From Microcaldota archaeon (GTDB lineage Archaea; Micrarchaeota; Micrarchaeia; Micrarchaeales; CABMGC01): DNA of 51,912 bases. Made by a program: the position numbers and the translations under genes. Below the pieces are notes generated by a model that saw only the letters and a program-made list of their open reading frames with translations, was not told the DNA's origin and ran no database searches. The stretch spans positions 1 through 51,912 of the forward strand of contig JAJZJQ010000009.1 of assembly GCA_021851065.1 (NCBI GenBank), in the 5' to 3' direction. Of this stretch, positions 22,977 through 31,113 are shown one piece after another (positions within the stretch are counted from its first letter, which is position 1; each line of letters begins with the position of its first letter).

Positions 22977-24630
22977 AGCAGACACGATATTCAAGGAGCT
23001 TAGGTCGCACTCGATCTCGGAGTTCTTCAGGAAGAACAGCCAGATGCTTGGCTATTCTGGAAAGGTTAGGTCGCTCACCACAGTGGTGCACGAATATTCT
23101 TCTAACAGCCTCGATGCATGCGAAGAGGCAGGCATACTGCCTGAGATAACCGTAGAGGTTAAGGAGATATCCGAGGGGAAGTATTCGGTGCGCAACAAAG
23201 ACAACGGACCAGGCATACCAAAGAACATAATAGGCAAGGTGCTTGCTACGGTGCTATCTGGAACGAAATTCCACAGGTACATACAGCAAAGGGGCCAGCA
23301 GGGCATAGGGGGGTCAGGATGCACAATGTTCTCTCTGATTACCACAGGCAAGCCGATACACATAAAGTCAGGCACGGGAAAGTCGGCATACGAATGCGAT
23401 CTCACGATAGACATAAAGTCCAACAGGCCTGTTGTCACAAACATGATAGACATCGACAAGGACTTTATGGGCCTTGAGATATACGGGGAATTCGGAGACG
23501 TTAAATACGAGATGAGCGACCATGGCGTGTATGAGTACCTGCGCAGGACTGCGCTTTCCAACCCGCATGCATCGATCAGGCTTGTGGATCCTGAAGGCAA
23601 GGAGTACAATTTCATAAGGTCTGTGTCGCAGATGCCAGCAAGGCCAAAGCCTTCGAGCCCGCACCCCCTTGGGGTCACTACCAATGACCTGCTGGAGTAT
23701 GCCCACAACAGCGTGGACAGCAAGAAGCTCTCGTCGTTTTTGGCCGACACTTTCTCAAGGATGAGCCAGAACAAGGTTGCAGAGCTAAGGGAGATGGTAA
23801 GGGATGTGGACTTCGACAAGGATCCGCACCAGCTGCAGTGGGCCGAGGCTGAGAAGCTTGTAAAGGCATTCAAGGAGACGAAATGGATAGCCCCCGACCT
23901 GGACACCCTCTCTGCGATAGGAGAGGAGCAGGTAAAGGCGACCATAAAGAATATACTAAACCCTCAGTTCATGAATGTTGTTGAGAGGAGGCCCAGAGTG
24001 TTTAGAGGGGGCATTCCCTTCGTTGTAGAAGCAGGCATAGCCTATGGAGGGGCAGCCGGAAAGCAGGTTGCGCAGGGGTACAGCGGGGTGGTGATAAGAT
24101 TCGCAAACAAGGTACCATTGCTGTTCGATGGATCCTCGTGCGCCATAACATCAGCTGTCAGCGGAGTCGACTGGAAAAGATACGGGATAAAGGAGTTTGA
24201 GAAGGAGCCGATAAGCGTTCTTGTAAACGTCTCCAGCGTATACGTCCCCTATTCCGGAGTGGGAAAGCAGGCAATAGCCCAGGAGCCGGAGATGATAGAC
24301 GAGATAAAACTTGCAGTGCAGGACTGCGCAAGAGGCCTGCAGAGGTACATGAGCGGCGAGCGCAACAAGAATATACAGGCTAGCAAGTACAACACGATAA
24401 TGAGGTATGTCAACCAGCTCTCGATAAACCTGAGCGAGATAACAGGAAAGAAGCAGCAGGACATAGAGACCGAGCTGAAGGCGCTTATAGACAGGAGGTA
24501 CAAGAAGCTTCTTGAGGCAGAGCAGCAGGCCAACAGCAGCGAGCAGGAGCAGGATGCTGAAGAAAAGGAGATAGAGACCCAGGAAGATGACGAATCTGGT
24601 GATGACGGCAGCGAGGAAAGCGGGGAATGA
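22960..24630 (+). CDS. top6B: DNA topoisomerase VI subunit B
   Basis: A GHKL ATPase: N-box EYSSNSLDAC (45-54), DNGPGIP (81-87), and the lid GQQGIGGSGCTMFSL (about 107-121), followed by the transducer region with the switch lysine region (AGKQVAQGYSGVVIRFANKV). Subunit B hydrolyses ATP to gate the second DNA segment while subunit A, a Spo11-type protein, cuts. At 556 residues it is full-length, with an acidic Glu/Asp/Ser tail of about 35 residues. Subunit A is not adjacent and is not in the window, unlike the usual archaeal B-A pair. Confidence 0.95.
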   Translation: MANVVEADTIFKELRSHSISEFFRKNSQMLGYSGKVRSLTTVVHEYSSNSLDACEEAGILPEITVEVKEISEGKYSVRNKDNGPGIPKNIIGKVLATVLSGTKFHRYIQQRGQQGIGGSGCTMFSLITTGKPIHIKSGTGKSAYECDLTIDIKSNRPVVTNMIDIDKDFMGLEIYGEFGDVKYEMSDHGVYEYLRRTALSNPHASIRLVDPEGKEYNFIRSVSQMPARPKPSSPHPLGVTTNDLLEYAHNSVDSKKLSSFLADTFSRMSQNKVAELREMVRDVDFDKDPHQLQWAEAEKLVKAFKETKWIAPDLDTLSAIGEEQVKATIKNILNPQFMNVVERRPRVFRGGIPFVVEAGIAYGGAAGKQVAQGYSGVVIRFANKVPLLFDGSSCAITSAVSGVDWKRYGIKEFEKEPISVLVNVSSVYVPYSGVGKQAIAQEPEMIDEIKLAVQDCARGLQRYMSGERNKNIQASKYNTIMRYVNQLSINLSEITGKKQQDIETELKALIDRRYKKLLEAEQQANSSEQEQDAEEKEIETQEDDESGDDGSEESGE

Positions 24631-24704
24631 GCAGCAGATCCTGCACCAGGGGCAGTGATTATGGCGGCAGGCAGTGGAGAACACAGTCTCATGCAGGATG
24701 GCAT

Positions 24705-27113
24705 CTAGAGCTTGAGTTCGTCCAGATCAGATGTGTCTATGAGCTTTAGGTTGCCGTACCCTATGGCAAGCTTTAGCAGCTCGGCATTGCGCCCGTACGA
24801 CCCATACAGCCTGTCCAGAAAGTCCATCCTGCTCTCCTCGTCCAAAAAGACCAGGAAGGTGCGCGACTTTGAGCCCACCTCCACATCCTTCACCTTGGAC
24901 TGTGACGAGTATATCTTTATGAAGCTCTGAGAGCCCTTGCTCGTTATTACCAAGTCGTACTTCTCAGATGACCCCATCTCAGCGAACATCATGGCATTGG
25001 CTATGCAATAGTCCCTGAGCCTCCTGTAGACTGCAAGGTAGTCGATGCCATGGCCTGACTGCTCGGTCCAGGACTTTGGCGCGTAGTAGTCGCCGGCATA
25101 GACCACAAGGCCCTTCTTCATGAGGATGTTAAGCACTGCATAGGTATTGCGCAGGGTTATGGATATGCGCGTATTGCCGTATTTTATGTTGTTGCTTATG
25201 CCTGCCCTCACCTCCTCTGCGGTGAGGGGCATGTACTGCCACCGGTACAGGGTGTTGACGCGGTCAAATACCCCAAGTATTGTGGCAGTGGTCTCCTTGG
25301 CAGTCTCGTGCTGTGCAGGCTTTATGTCCGGCACGTCTACGAAATACTGCTCCACATTGGTTGGGACCAGTATCCTGTTTAGTATTATTACGAAGACTGC
25401 AGCTATGGCGAACTCTATGTATATTGGAGGTATGGTGGGCCCGCTGCTCTTGTTGTTGTAGGGTATGGCATACCTGTCGCCCAGTACATTTATGTAGAAT
25501 GTTCCAGAACTATGCCCAAGCGCTGCTCCTTTGGGCAGCGAATATGTCAGCTCTCCGGCTTCTATTACGCCGCTCCTGTTGTATGCCCCGTTAACGCTTG
25601 CCGTGTACGGGGTGCCTGATATAGGAGCCCCGTTGCTGGAGGCAGTAAATACGAATGTGCTGTTTGCGAAGTTCATCTGCAACGGAGTTATGGCGGCATT
25701 TGCCACCTGAAAGAGGGCAGAGGAGTAGGTGTTGCCCTGCTGGCCGTCCAGCCGGGCTATGTAGTATCCGCTCCTAAGCTGGAATGATGCATAGGAATAC
25801 AGCGCAGACGTGCCTGCCTGGCCCACCCTTACAGGAGGCTGCGGGGCCGCGCTAAGGTTGCTGTAATATACCGGCACGTAGACTATGGCAGCATTGTTGT
25901 GTGTGGAGTTGAACACCTGCGCGCTTATCTGCACCTGCTGTGACTGCCCTACGACAGAAGGCATGCTTATGTCGCCGTTCTGATGCATCACGTACCTGAA
26001 CCCTGATTCGAACTCCTGCGATGTGTTCTGGTTGTACAGCATGAGGGTCAGCAGCCCGTAAGACGAGTTGATTGCTGAGGATGCTTTCGGAGAGTAGGGC
26101 AGCGTGGAGTTGAGCGTGAACAGGGTGTATTCGCCACCTCCTGAAGTGGAGTTGAAATAAAGAGTCTTTGATCCGCTCATAAGCTTTGGTATCCAGTATC
26201 TTGACTCTATGATGGTGGCTAGATCATAGGCCAGCTGCGTGGCGTTGCCGTTCCATCCCACCTGGGGATAATTGCTTAGGGATATGAACGTGCCGTTGAG
26301 TATGTATCCCGAAGTTGCAGTGCCAAAGCTCTGGCCTGGGGAGACGAAGAATGTGGGCGACTTGAAGTAAAGCGGATTAGGAGCGGATGAATTGTAGTAG
26401 GTTGAATTGATTATCGGTATGCCAAGGGCAGACACCGTGGCGTTGCTGTTTTGCACTATCTGCTGGGTGCACGAGACGGACCTTGAGAGGTTCCTGCCGA
26501 CATATATCACTGTGTCGCCTTCCGACAGAAGGCTCAGCACTGTGGTATTGGAGTATCTCTGGCACCCTTCAGTGTAGGTAACGTTTGGCAGAAGTATGTT
26601 CGGCATTAGCCCAGAAGGTATGATAACTATGGCCCCTCTTGGCACAGCGGATATCTTGTTTATGTCTATGTAATTTAGAGTTGTGGAATTGAACAGTACG
26701 CCTTCCTGCGCCATGGTCCTGTTGAGATCGTTTAGCAGTGTTGTTGGAAGGAAGCACTGGACGCAGTAGCCCTGCACGTTAACAAGGTAAACCGGGAGTA
26801 TTGGATTGGACTTGTACAGTGCAAGCTTGGTGTAGCCTGTTGAAGCGCCTGAGCGCGAGTAGTATGCGTTGACATATGCCACCAGCTGCGTTGAGCTGTT
26901 GTAAGTGAGCACCCCGTACGATGAAGTTGAGAGGCTGCCGGATATTGGGCCTGAAGGCATGCTCGAAGGCTTTGGAATCGCAGACAGCTGCGTGTCAACA
27001 TAGTATACCATATACGCCATAACCAGGGCTATTACTGCTACAACGATAAGTATTATCTTTACGCTATGCACGGGGCTGGGCTTATCCTGCTGCGCGATGT
27101 CGATGCCGTTCAT
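24705..27113 (-). CDS. Bitopic surface protein with cytoplasmic C-terminal domain, 802 aa; last gene of secretion-like operon
   Basis: One N-terminal helix (about 19-40, VKIILIVVAVIALVMAYMVY), a roughly 540-residue outside domain rich in Ser, Thr, Asn and sequons, then a second helix (about 588-608, EFAIAAVFVIILNRIL) and a 190-residue cytoplasmic domain (TAEEVRAGISNNIKYGNTRI, YAVLNILMKKGLVVYAGDYY) with winged-helix-like pattern. Two helices put both tails inside. It starts with ATGA overlap to the 56-aa gene and ends the long minus-strand operon. It could be the extracellular contact or sensing component of the apparatus. No known domain was recognised outside. Confidence 0.78.
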   Translation of the reverse strand: MNGIDIAQQDKPSPVHSVKIILIVVAVIALVMAYMVYYVDTQLSAIPKPSSMPSGPISGSLSTSSYGVLTYNSSTQLVAYVNAYYSRSGASTGYTKLALYKSNPILPVYLVNVQGYCVQCFLPTTLLNDLNRTMAQEGVLFNSTTLNYIDINKISAVPRGAIVIIPSGLMPNILLPNVTYTEGCQRYSNTTVLSLLSEGDTVIYVGRNLSRSVSCTQQIVQNSNATVSALGIPIINSTYYNSSAPNPLYFKSPTFFVSPGQSFGTATSGYILNGTFISLSNYPQVGWNGNATQLAYDLATIIESRYWIPKLMSGSKTLYFNSTSGGGEYTLFTLNSTLPYSPKASSAINSSYGLLTLMLYNQNTSQEFESGFRYVMHQNGDISMPSVVGQSQQVQISAQVFNSTHNNAAIVYVPVYYSNLSAAPQPPVRVGQAGTSALYSYASFQLRSGYYIARLDGQQGNTYSSALFQVANAAITPLQMNFANSTFVFTASSNGAPISGTPYTASVNGAYNRSGVIEAGELTYSLPKGAALGHSSGTFYINVLGDRYAIPYNNKSSGPTIPPIYIEFAIAAVFVIILNRILVPTNVEQYFVDVPDIKPAQHETAKETTATILGVFDRVNTLYRWQYMPLTAEEVRAGISNNIKYGNTRISITLRNTYAVLNILMKKGLVVYAGDYYAPKSWTEQSGHGIDYLAVYRRLRDYCIANAMMFAEMGSSEKYDLVITSKGSQSFIKIYSSQSKVKDVEVGSKSRTFLVFLDEESRMDFLDRLYGSYGRNAELLKLAIGYGNLKLIDTSDLDELKL

Positions 27114-27280
27114 CGCCTGGCACCCCTAGACCCGCTGGGCTTCTTGCCCTTGAGCACGTATTTCTGGAGCAGGGACTCGACGTACTTTGAGACGGCGTTG
27201 GTGTTGCCCTTGAGGCTCTTCTTCACAGCATATATCCTCACATAACCGTATTTCTTGTTTATGATGGCAGAGTACGCCAT
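27110..27280 (-). CDS. Small basic protein, 56 aa, in the secretion-like operon
   Basis: MAYSAIINKKYGYVRIYAVK opens a 56-residue, strongly basic protein ending KGKKPSGSRGARR. Its stop shares ATGA with the 802-aa gene, and its start lies 9 bp after the stop of the upstream gene, so it is held tightly in the operon. The N-terminal half looks like two beta strands with a helix (NTNAVSKYVESLLQKYVLKG); the tail is disordered and basic and might bind nucleic acid or acidic phospholipid. No family was recognised. Confidence 0.75.
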   Translation of the reverse strand: MAYSAIINKKYGYVRIYAVKKSLKGNTNAVSKYVESLLQKYVLKGKKPSGSRGARR

Positions 27281-27288
27281 TCCCACAC

Positions 27289-28029
27289 CTATTCCTTCAG
27301 CTCCAGGTAGCCAAGCGACACCATCTTGTCTAACACCTGCTCTACCCGAGTAGGCACCACATCGTGTGCCTTCGAGAACTCCACTATGTCTATCGACCCG
27401 TTGTGGGTGGTTATCCAGTCCTCAACAAGAGCCATGAGAGCCTCGTCGCTGTACTTCTTTAGGGCATTAAGCTGGGCACTTATCGCCTTGTTCTCCTCTG
27501 CCAGCTGCGCAGACTGTATTGCCATGTTCCTGTTTGCAGCAGACACCTCTATCTCCAGCCTCTTTATCTCCCTGTACTCTGTCAGCAGCGAATCGTACCT
27601 GTTGTAAAGCGTGGTATAGCTCTGGGACAGGCCAGAGAGCAGCGAGTCAAGCACGGAGTCGACGTACTGTACGAACTTGAGCTGGTCCACCGAGTATTTG
27701 CCGTCAAGCATGGATATTATTGCGGCAATGCTCTTTAGCACATAGGCCCTCCTTAGACCCACGCTGGAATCCGGGACCAGGGAGTATGTGATATCTATGC
27801 GGTCTGCTTTTATGCTTATTATGTGGAACAGGTAGGGTCGCCTGTTTATGCTCCTGCTCTCCACCTTGATCAGGTCAAGGCTGTCCTGCGACTTCTTGAT
27901 AAGATAGAAGGGCACGTTGCCTATGGCCTGCTTCGCATCATCCAGGGTTCCGCTCAGCCTTCCGTCTAGGGAAAACTCTTCCACTTTTGGCTGCGATACG
28001 TTCTGTGCTTTGGCTGGGGCATCTGCCAC
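27289..28029 (-). CDS. Coiled-coil protein with C-terminal winged helix, 246 aa
   Basis: Residues 1-120 form a globular domain (VPFYLIKKSQDSLDLIKVES, FHIISIKADRIDITYSLVPD). A long coiled coil covers about 130-195 (YREIKRLEIEVSAANRNMAI...). The C-terminus is a winged-helix-like fold (HNGSIDIVEFSKAHDVVPTR, VEQVLDKMVSLGYLEL). No signal or membrane segment is seen, so it is cytoplasmic. The start is GTG at 28029. Placed between the zinc-ribbon and surface-protein genes, it could be a cytoplasmic adaptor of the machine; the winged helix may mediate protein contact rather than DNA binding. Confidence 0.75.
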   Translation of the reverse strand: MADAPAKAQNVSQPKVEEFSLDGRLSGTLDDAKQAIGNVPFYLIKKSQDSLDLIKVESRSINRRPYLFHIISIKADRIDITYSLVPDSSVGLRRAYVLKSIAAIISMLDGKYSVDQLKFVQYVDSVLDSLLSGLSQSYTTLYNRYDSLLTEYREIKRLEIEVSAANRNMAIQSAQLAEENKAISAQLNALKKYSDEALMALVEDWITTHNGSIDIVEFSKAHDVVPTRVEQVLDKMVSLGYLELKE

Positions 28030-28055
28030 TGGAACACCAACAATTAGCTATGGTG

Positions 28056-28448
28056 CTAAGTCTTTTTATAGGCTTTCTTGGCGTTTGGCTTATTCTCCTG
28101 CACATCGGCGACCTCCAGCGCAGGAGTATAGTTAAGCAGAGACAGGGCGTAGAGCACAGCGATAACGATGATGGTTAGGGCAAGCGACACCAATGTGAAG
28201 GATATGAGCAGGCTGAAGATGCCAAAGAGCACACCAAGGGCAACATACATCACCTGCCTTGAGCTGAACCTGTCCCTCCTTTTCTTGTACTGCGCGTAGC
28301 ATCCCCTGCATACTACCAGCCTGTTGCCCTTCTCGTTCTTTGTCACATTCCTCTTAAAGGCCCTTATTGCTTCTATCACGAAGTCGTTCTTCACCACGAG
28401 GCCTTCCTTTCTGTTCCCGCATATTATGCAGTAGCTTTGTTTCATCAT
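28056..28448 (-). CDS. Zinc-ribbon protein with two membrane helices, 130 aa
   Basis: CIICGNRKE (Cys7, Cys10) and VVCRGCYAQYKKRR (CxxC) form a four-Cys zinc ribbon at the N-terminus. Basic residues follow, then two adjacent transmembrane helices (about 68-85 and 88-108: VMYVALGVLFGIFSLLISF, TLVSLALTIIVIAVLYAL) and a short Lys-rich cytoplasmic tail. Both ends are inside. The start overlaps the previous stop by ATGA. It may anchor cytoplasmic components of the apparatus to the membrane. Confidence 0.78.
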   Translation of the reverse strand: MMKQSYCIICGNRKEGLVVKNDFVIEAIRAFKRNVTKNEKGNRLVVCRGCYAQYKKRRDRFSSRQVMYVALGVLFGIFSLLISFTLVSLALTIIVIAVLYALSLLNYTPALEVADVQENKPNAKKAYKKT

Positions 28449-28747
28449 TCATCAACCAATCGTAGCTCTATTATGCGCCCGAAGGCGCCTTTTATCCTCT
28501 CCTCCTCCACTGCGTCCATTATGTTGGATATTGCTATGTCATCTATGCCTGTGCGCCTTAGGACGTTTGCCACATCCTCAGAATGCAGCCCTGCCTTCTG
28601 CAGCATCTCAGCGAAGGCAATTGCGTTTATGTGCCTGTGCATCTTGTCAAGCTGGGCCAGTATGAACTCGGTGTTCTTGTCGCTGACCTTGAAGCTTGCC
28701 AGTACCCTTTTGAAGTCGATCTTGTTTATAGCGAACGTCTCGGCCAC
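28445..28747 (-). CDS. Small helical protein sharing a motif with the ATPase C-terminus, 100 aa
   Basis: A wholly helical, charged protein. Residues 40-78 (INAIAFAEMLQKAGLHSEDV...LRRTGIDDIAISNIM) line up with the last 45 residues of the VirB4-like ATPase encoded just upstream (LKEFVRILLAEMLGKDSIIS...LRSIGISDSIISRAF): F-x-x-x-L, then L-R-x-x-G-I-x-D-x-x-I-S. It starts with GTG 23 bp after the ATPase stop and overlaps the zinc-ribbon gene by ATGA. It may compete with, or dock beside, the ATPase tail. Confidence 0.75.
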   Translation of the reverse strand: MAETFAINKIDFKRVLASFKVSDKNTEFILAQLDKMHRHINAIAFAEMLQKAGLHSEDVANVLRRTGIDDIAISNIMDAVEEERIKGAFGRIIELRLVDE

Positions 28748-28769
28748 TATTCACACCATGAATGCGCAG

Positions 28770-30275
28770 TCACTCGGTATATACGAACGCCCTGCTTATT
28801 ATGCTGTCCGATATGCCTATGCTCCTTAGAAGCGATATTATTGAATCCTTGCCAAGCATCTCGGCAAGCAGTATCCTCACGAACTCCTTGAGGTCGACAA
28901 GCCTGTTCTTGGCTTCCAGCCTCTTGAATATGTCGTCCATGGCGTCGGTGTTTATGCTGTTCTCAACGAACTTTGAGCTCAGAAAGATCTTCTCGAAGGA
29001 GTACTCCTTCTGCAGGTTCTGGTCGCGGTTCTCGGCCTCTGTAAGCATATCCGCAAGTGTCACGGTATATACGTCAAGAGGCACCTCTCCGACAACCCTG
29101 TTGAGCATGAACGTCGATGGGAACTGCGCTGAGGTCTGGAAAGACATGTCTATTGCGGCTTCGCCAACGCCCAGCCTGCTTATCTCCCCGCGTATGAACG
29201 ACGAGAAATTCAGTGAGCCCTGCAGGTAGTCCATAAACTTCTGGAACTTTATGCGCAGTATTATGTTTGTGCCTACGTTTGAGAATATGGCTTCGTTTAT
29301 GTCGGTTGGATTCTGAGACGCCACTATGATGCCGAACTGGTATTTTCTTCCCTCCCTTATTATTGTTATGGCGTCGCTCCTGTTGTCGCTTGCTACCTTC
29401 CACGCCTCGTCAAGAACGATTATGGCCTTTAACCCCTTGTTTGCGCTCCATCCCTCGGCCCTCATCTTCTCTTTGAGGGTCTGGAGTATGAACAGCGCTG
29501 CAAGTGCCCTGAACCTCTCGTCCGGAAGCCCTGAGAGGTCAAGGTCCACAAGCCCAGATGTAACCAGCTGGTCCAGGTCTATGGTGCTCTTCTTGGCGAA
29601 ATAATCCTCGCCCTCCCTTGAGAATTGCCTTAGCCGGTATATGGCGTTCTCAAGCTCTGCGGGATATTCGTATGTGCCCTCCTGCAGCTTCTCAGTCAGC
29701 AGCTGCGCCACGTCCTTTAGTGTAGGCACGTTCTTTGTACGCGAGGGCGCGCTTGCAAGTATGAAGCCTGCGTTCAGATACGCCTGCTCTATTGCTTCTG
29801 CAGTCAGCCTCCTCTGCTCAGGGAAATTTGCTATGTCAGTAAGTATGTCGAGGGAGTTCATTATCTGCTTGGCGCGGTCTATGGGTTTCATCCCCGCAAG
29901 ATCCATTATGTTTATGTAATCGCCCTTGGCAAGCGAGACCACAGTGCCTGCGCTCTGCCTCACCCATCCCTTATATTCCCCTGCCCAGTCTATTATTATG
30001 GCATTTGTGTTCCACACATAGCTTGCGCGTATGAGGAAGGTCTTTATGAAAAAGCTCTTTCCTGACCCGGTTATGCCCACCACGGATATGTGCGGATTGG
30101 TAAGGTTGCCGAAGGTCCATGTGAACGGCACGCCGAACCTGCGCGTTATGCCTACGAAAACCGAGTCCGTTGGGTCGTTTAGGAGATATTCTGAGGGAGG
30201 CTCTGGTGGCCTTGTTATGAATGTTCTCTTCGCCAGCTCATTGCTCATGACTTTCTGTATCTTTATTAGTCCCAT
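28770..30275 (-). CDS. VirB4/HerA-type secretion ATPase, 501 aa
   Basis: Walker A GITGSGKS at 67-74, IIIDWAGEYKGW (93-104) as in HerA/VirB4 (normally D-x-x-G-E-Y), Walker B IIVLDEAWK (284-292) and IIVASQNPTDI (316-326) with the conserved Gln. LDEAW is characteristic of VirB4/TraC rather than FtsK or VirD4. Walker A lies at residue 67, not near 430 as in full VirB4, so the usual N-terminal domain is missing and may be supplied by the two proteins encoded just upstream. It would power assembly or transport at the inner face of the membrane. Residues 455-498 match the next small protein. Confidence 0.9.
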   Translation of the reverse strand: MGLIKIQKVMSNELAKRTFITRPPEPPSEYLLNDPTDSVFVGITRRFGVPFTWTFGNLTNPHISVVGITGSGKSFFIKTFLIRASYVWNTNAIIIDWAGEYKGWVRQSAGTVVSLAKGDYINIMDLAGMKPIDRAKQIMNSLDILTDIANFPEQRRLTAEAIEQAYLNAGFILASAPSRTKNVPTLKDVAQLLTEKLQEGTYEYPAELENAIYRLRQFSREGEDYFAKKSTIDLDQLVTSGLVDLDLSGLPDERFRALAALFILQTLKEKMRAEGWSANKGLKAIIVLDEAWKVASDNRSDAITIIREGRKYQFGIIVASQNPTDINEAIFSNVGTNIILRIKFQKFMDYLQGSLNFSSFIRGEISRLGVGEAAIDMSFQTSAQFPSTFMLNRVVGEVPLDVYTVTLADMLTEAENRDQNLQKEYSFEKIFLSSKFVENSINTDAMDDIFKRLEAKNRLVDLKEFVRILLAEMLGKDSIISLLRSIGISDSIISRAFVYTE

Positions 30276-30285
30276 TCAACCACCA

Positions 30286-31113
30286 TCATTTTTGTACGCC
30301 GAACTCTGATTCTAGCTCCGACAGGGTAGGAACCCTGTAGTTTATGTTGTGCAGCCTGTACAGCTCCCTGCCAATCACGCGGTTTATGCTCAGATCAAAT
30401 ATGTTAAACACTGTTGAGAGGTCGTTAAGCTGGCTTGTGAGCTTATCCAGCGCCTCCTTCTCGCTAATCCCCACTGCAGTGCTCTCTATGTACATCATGC
30501 TGTTGACAGGCTTCTCTCCCTCGCCTATGCGGTCTATCCTCGCCTGTATGACGTTCATCTGCCTTTGCATGGTCTCAAGACCCATGGTATTCGGATTGCT
30601 GCCTTGCGTCTCTCTTGAATACTGGAATTCAAGCAGTCCGCGCTTCGCCTCGAGCTCCTCCCTGTATCGTTGTATCTCCTCGGCTGCGGCTATGACGCTG
30701 TACCTGAACGGAAAGTGTATGTTCATCATCGCCTTCTCCCATTTGCCTGGAGCCTGCGCCAGGGCGGCGCTCTCTTCCTGCACCTGCTCCTGTGCGAATA
30801 CATAGTTGTATATGTTGGCAGTGAGATACCCTGTGGCATAATATATGCCATTTGAGTATTTTATCACTGCGTCCTGGCTTTTTGGTATCATGTAGTCCTT
30901 CGATGGTATTATTGTTATGTTGAGGGCCTTAGTAAAGAGCGGGAAGATTATGAAGTCGGCGAATGCCAAAAGCAGCATTATGCCAATAGCCACTGCGCTG
31001 ATTATGGCTATCGCTATGCCTATTATGCCGAACTTGGCAGCGCTGATCATTGTGATCACTGCTATTAGTACGGACAGCGCAAGATATAGGATAGTTCTCT
31101 CGTCCATCTTCAC
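30286..31113 (-). CDS. Two-TM protein with helical cytoplasmic domain (paralog of next), 275 aa
   Basis: Two closely spaced transmembrane helices at about 7-28 and 30-55 (LYLALSVLIAVITMISAAKF, IGIAIAIISAVAIGIMLLLA) are followed by a cytoplasmic domain: a beta part (IIPSKDYMIPKSQDAVIKYS, GIYYATGYLTANIYNYV) and a long helical part (AAEEIQRYREELEAKRGLLE). The order '2 TM, I-x-P-x-D, IYYATGYL, long helices' repeats in the 279-aa protein upstream. The layout recalls VirB3 (two TM) joined to the N-terminal domain of VirB4. The start is GTG 31113 overlapping the previous stop (GTGA) or ATG 31107. Confidence 0.78.
   Translation of the reverse strand: MKMDERTILYLALSVLIAVITMISAAKFGIIGIAIAIISAVAIGIMLLLAFADFIIFPLFTKALNITIIPSKDYMIPKSQDAVIKYSNGIYYATGYLTANIYNYVFAQEQVQEESAALAQAPGKWEKAMMNIHFPFRYSVIAAAEEIQRYREELEAKRGLLEFQYSRETQGSNPNTMGLETMQRQMNVIQARIDRIGEGEKPVNSMMYIESTAVGISEKEALDKLTSQLNDLSTVFNIFDLSINRVIGRELYRLHNINYRVPTLSELESEFGVQK

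Noticed and set aside
23052-23945. 297-residue minus-strand frame within the topoisomerase VI-B gene
   Set aside because: Ser/Cys/Leu-rich antisense shadow of a well-conserved gene on the plus strand.
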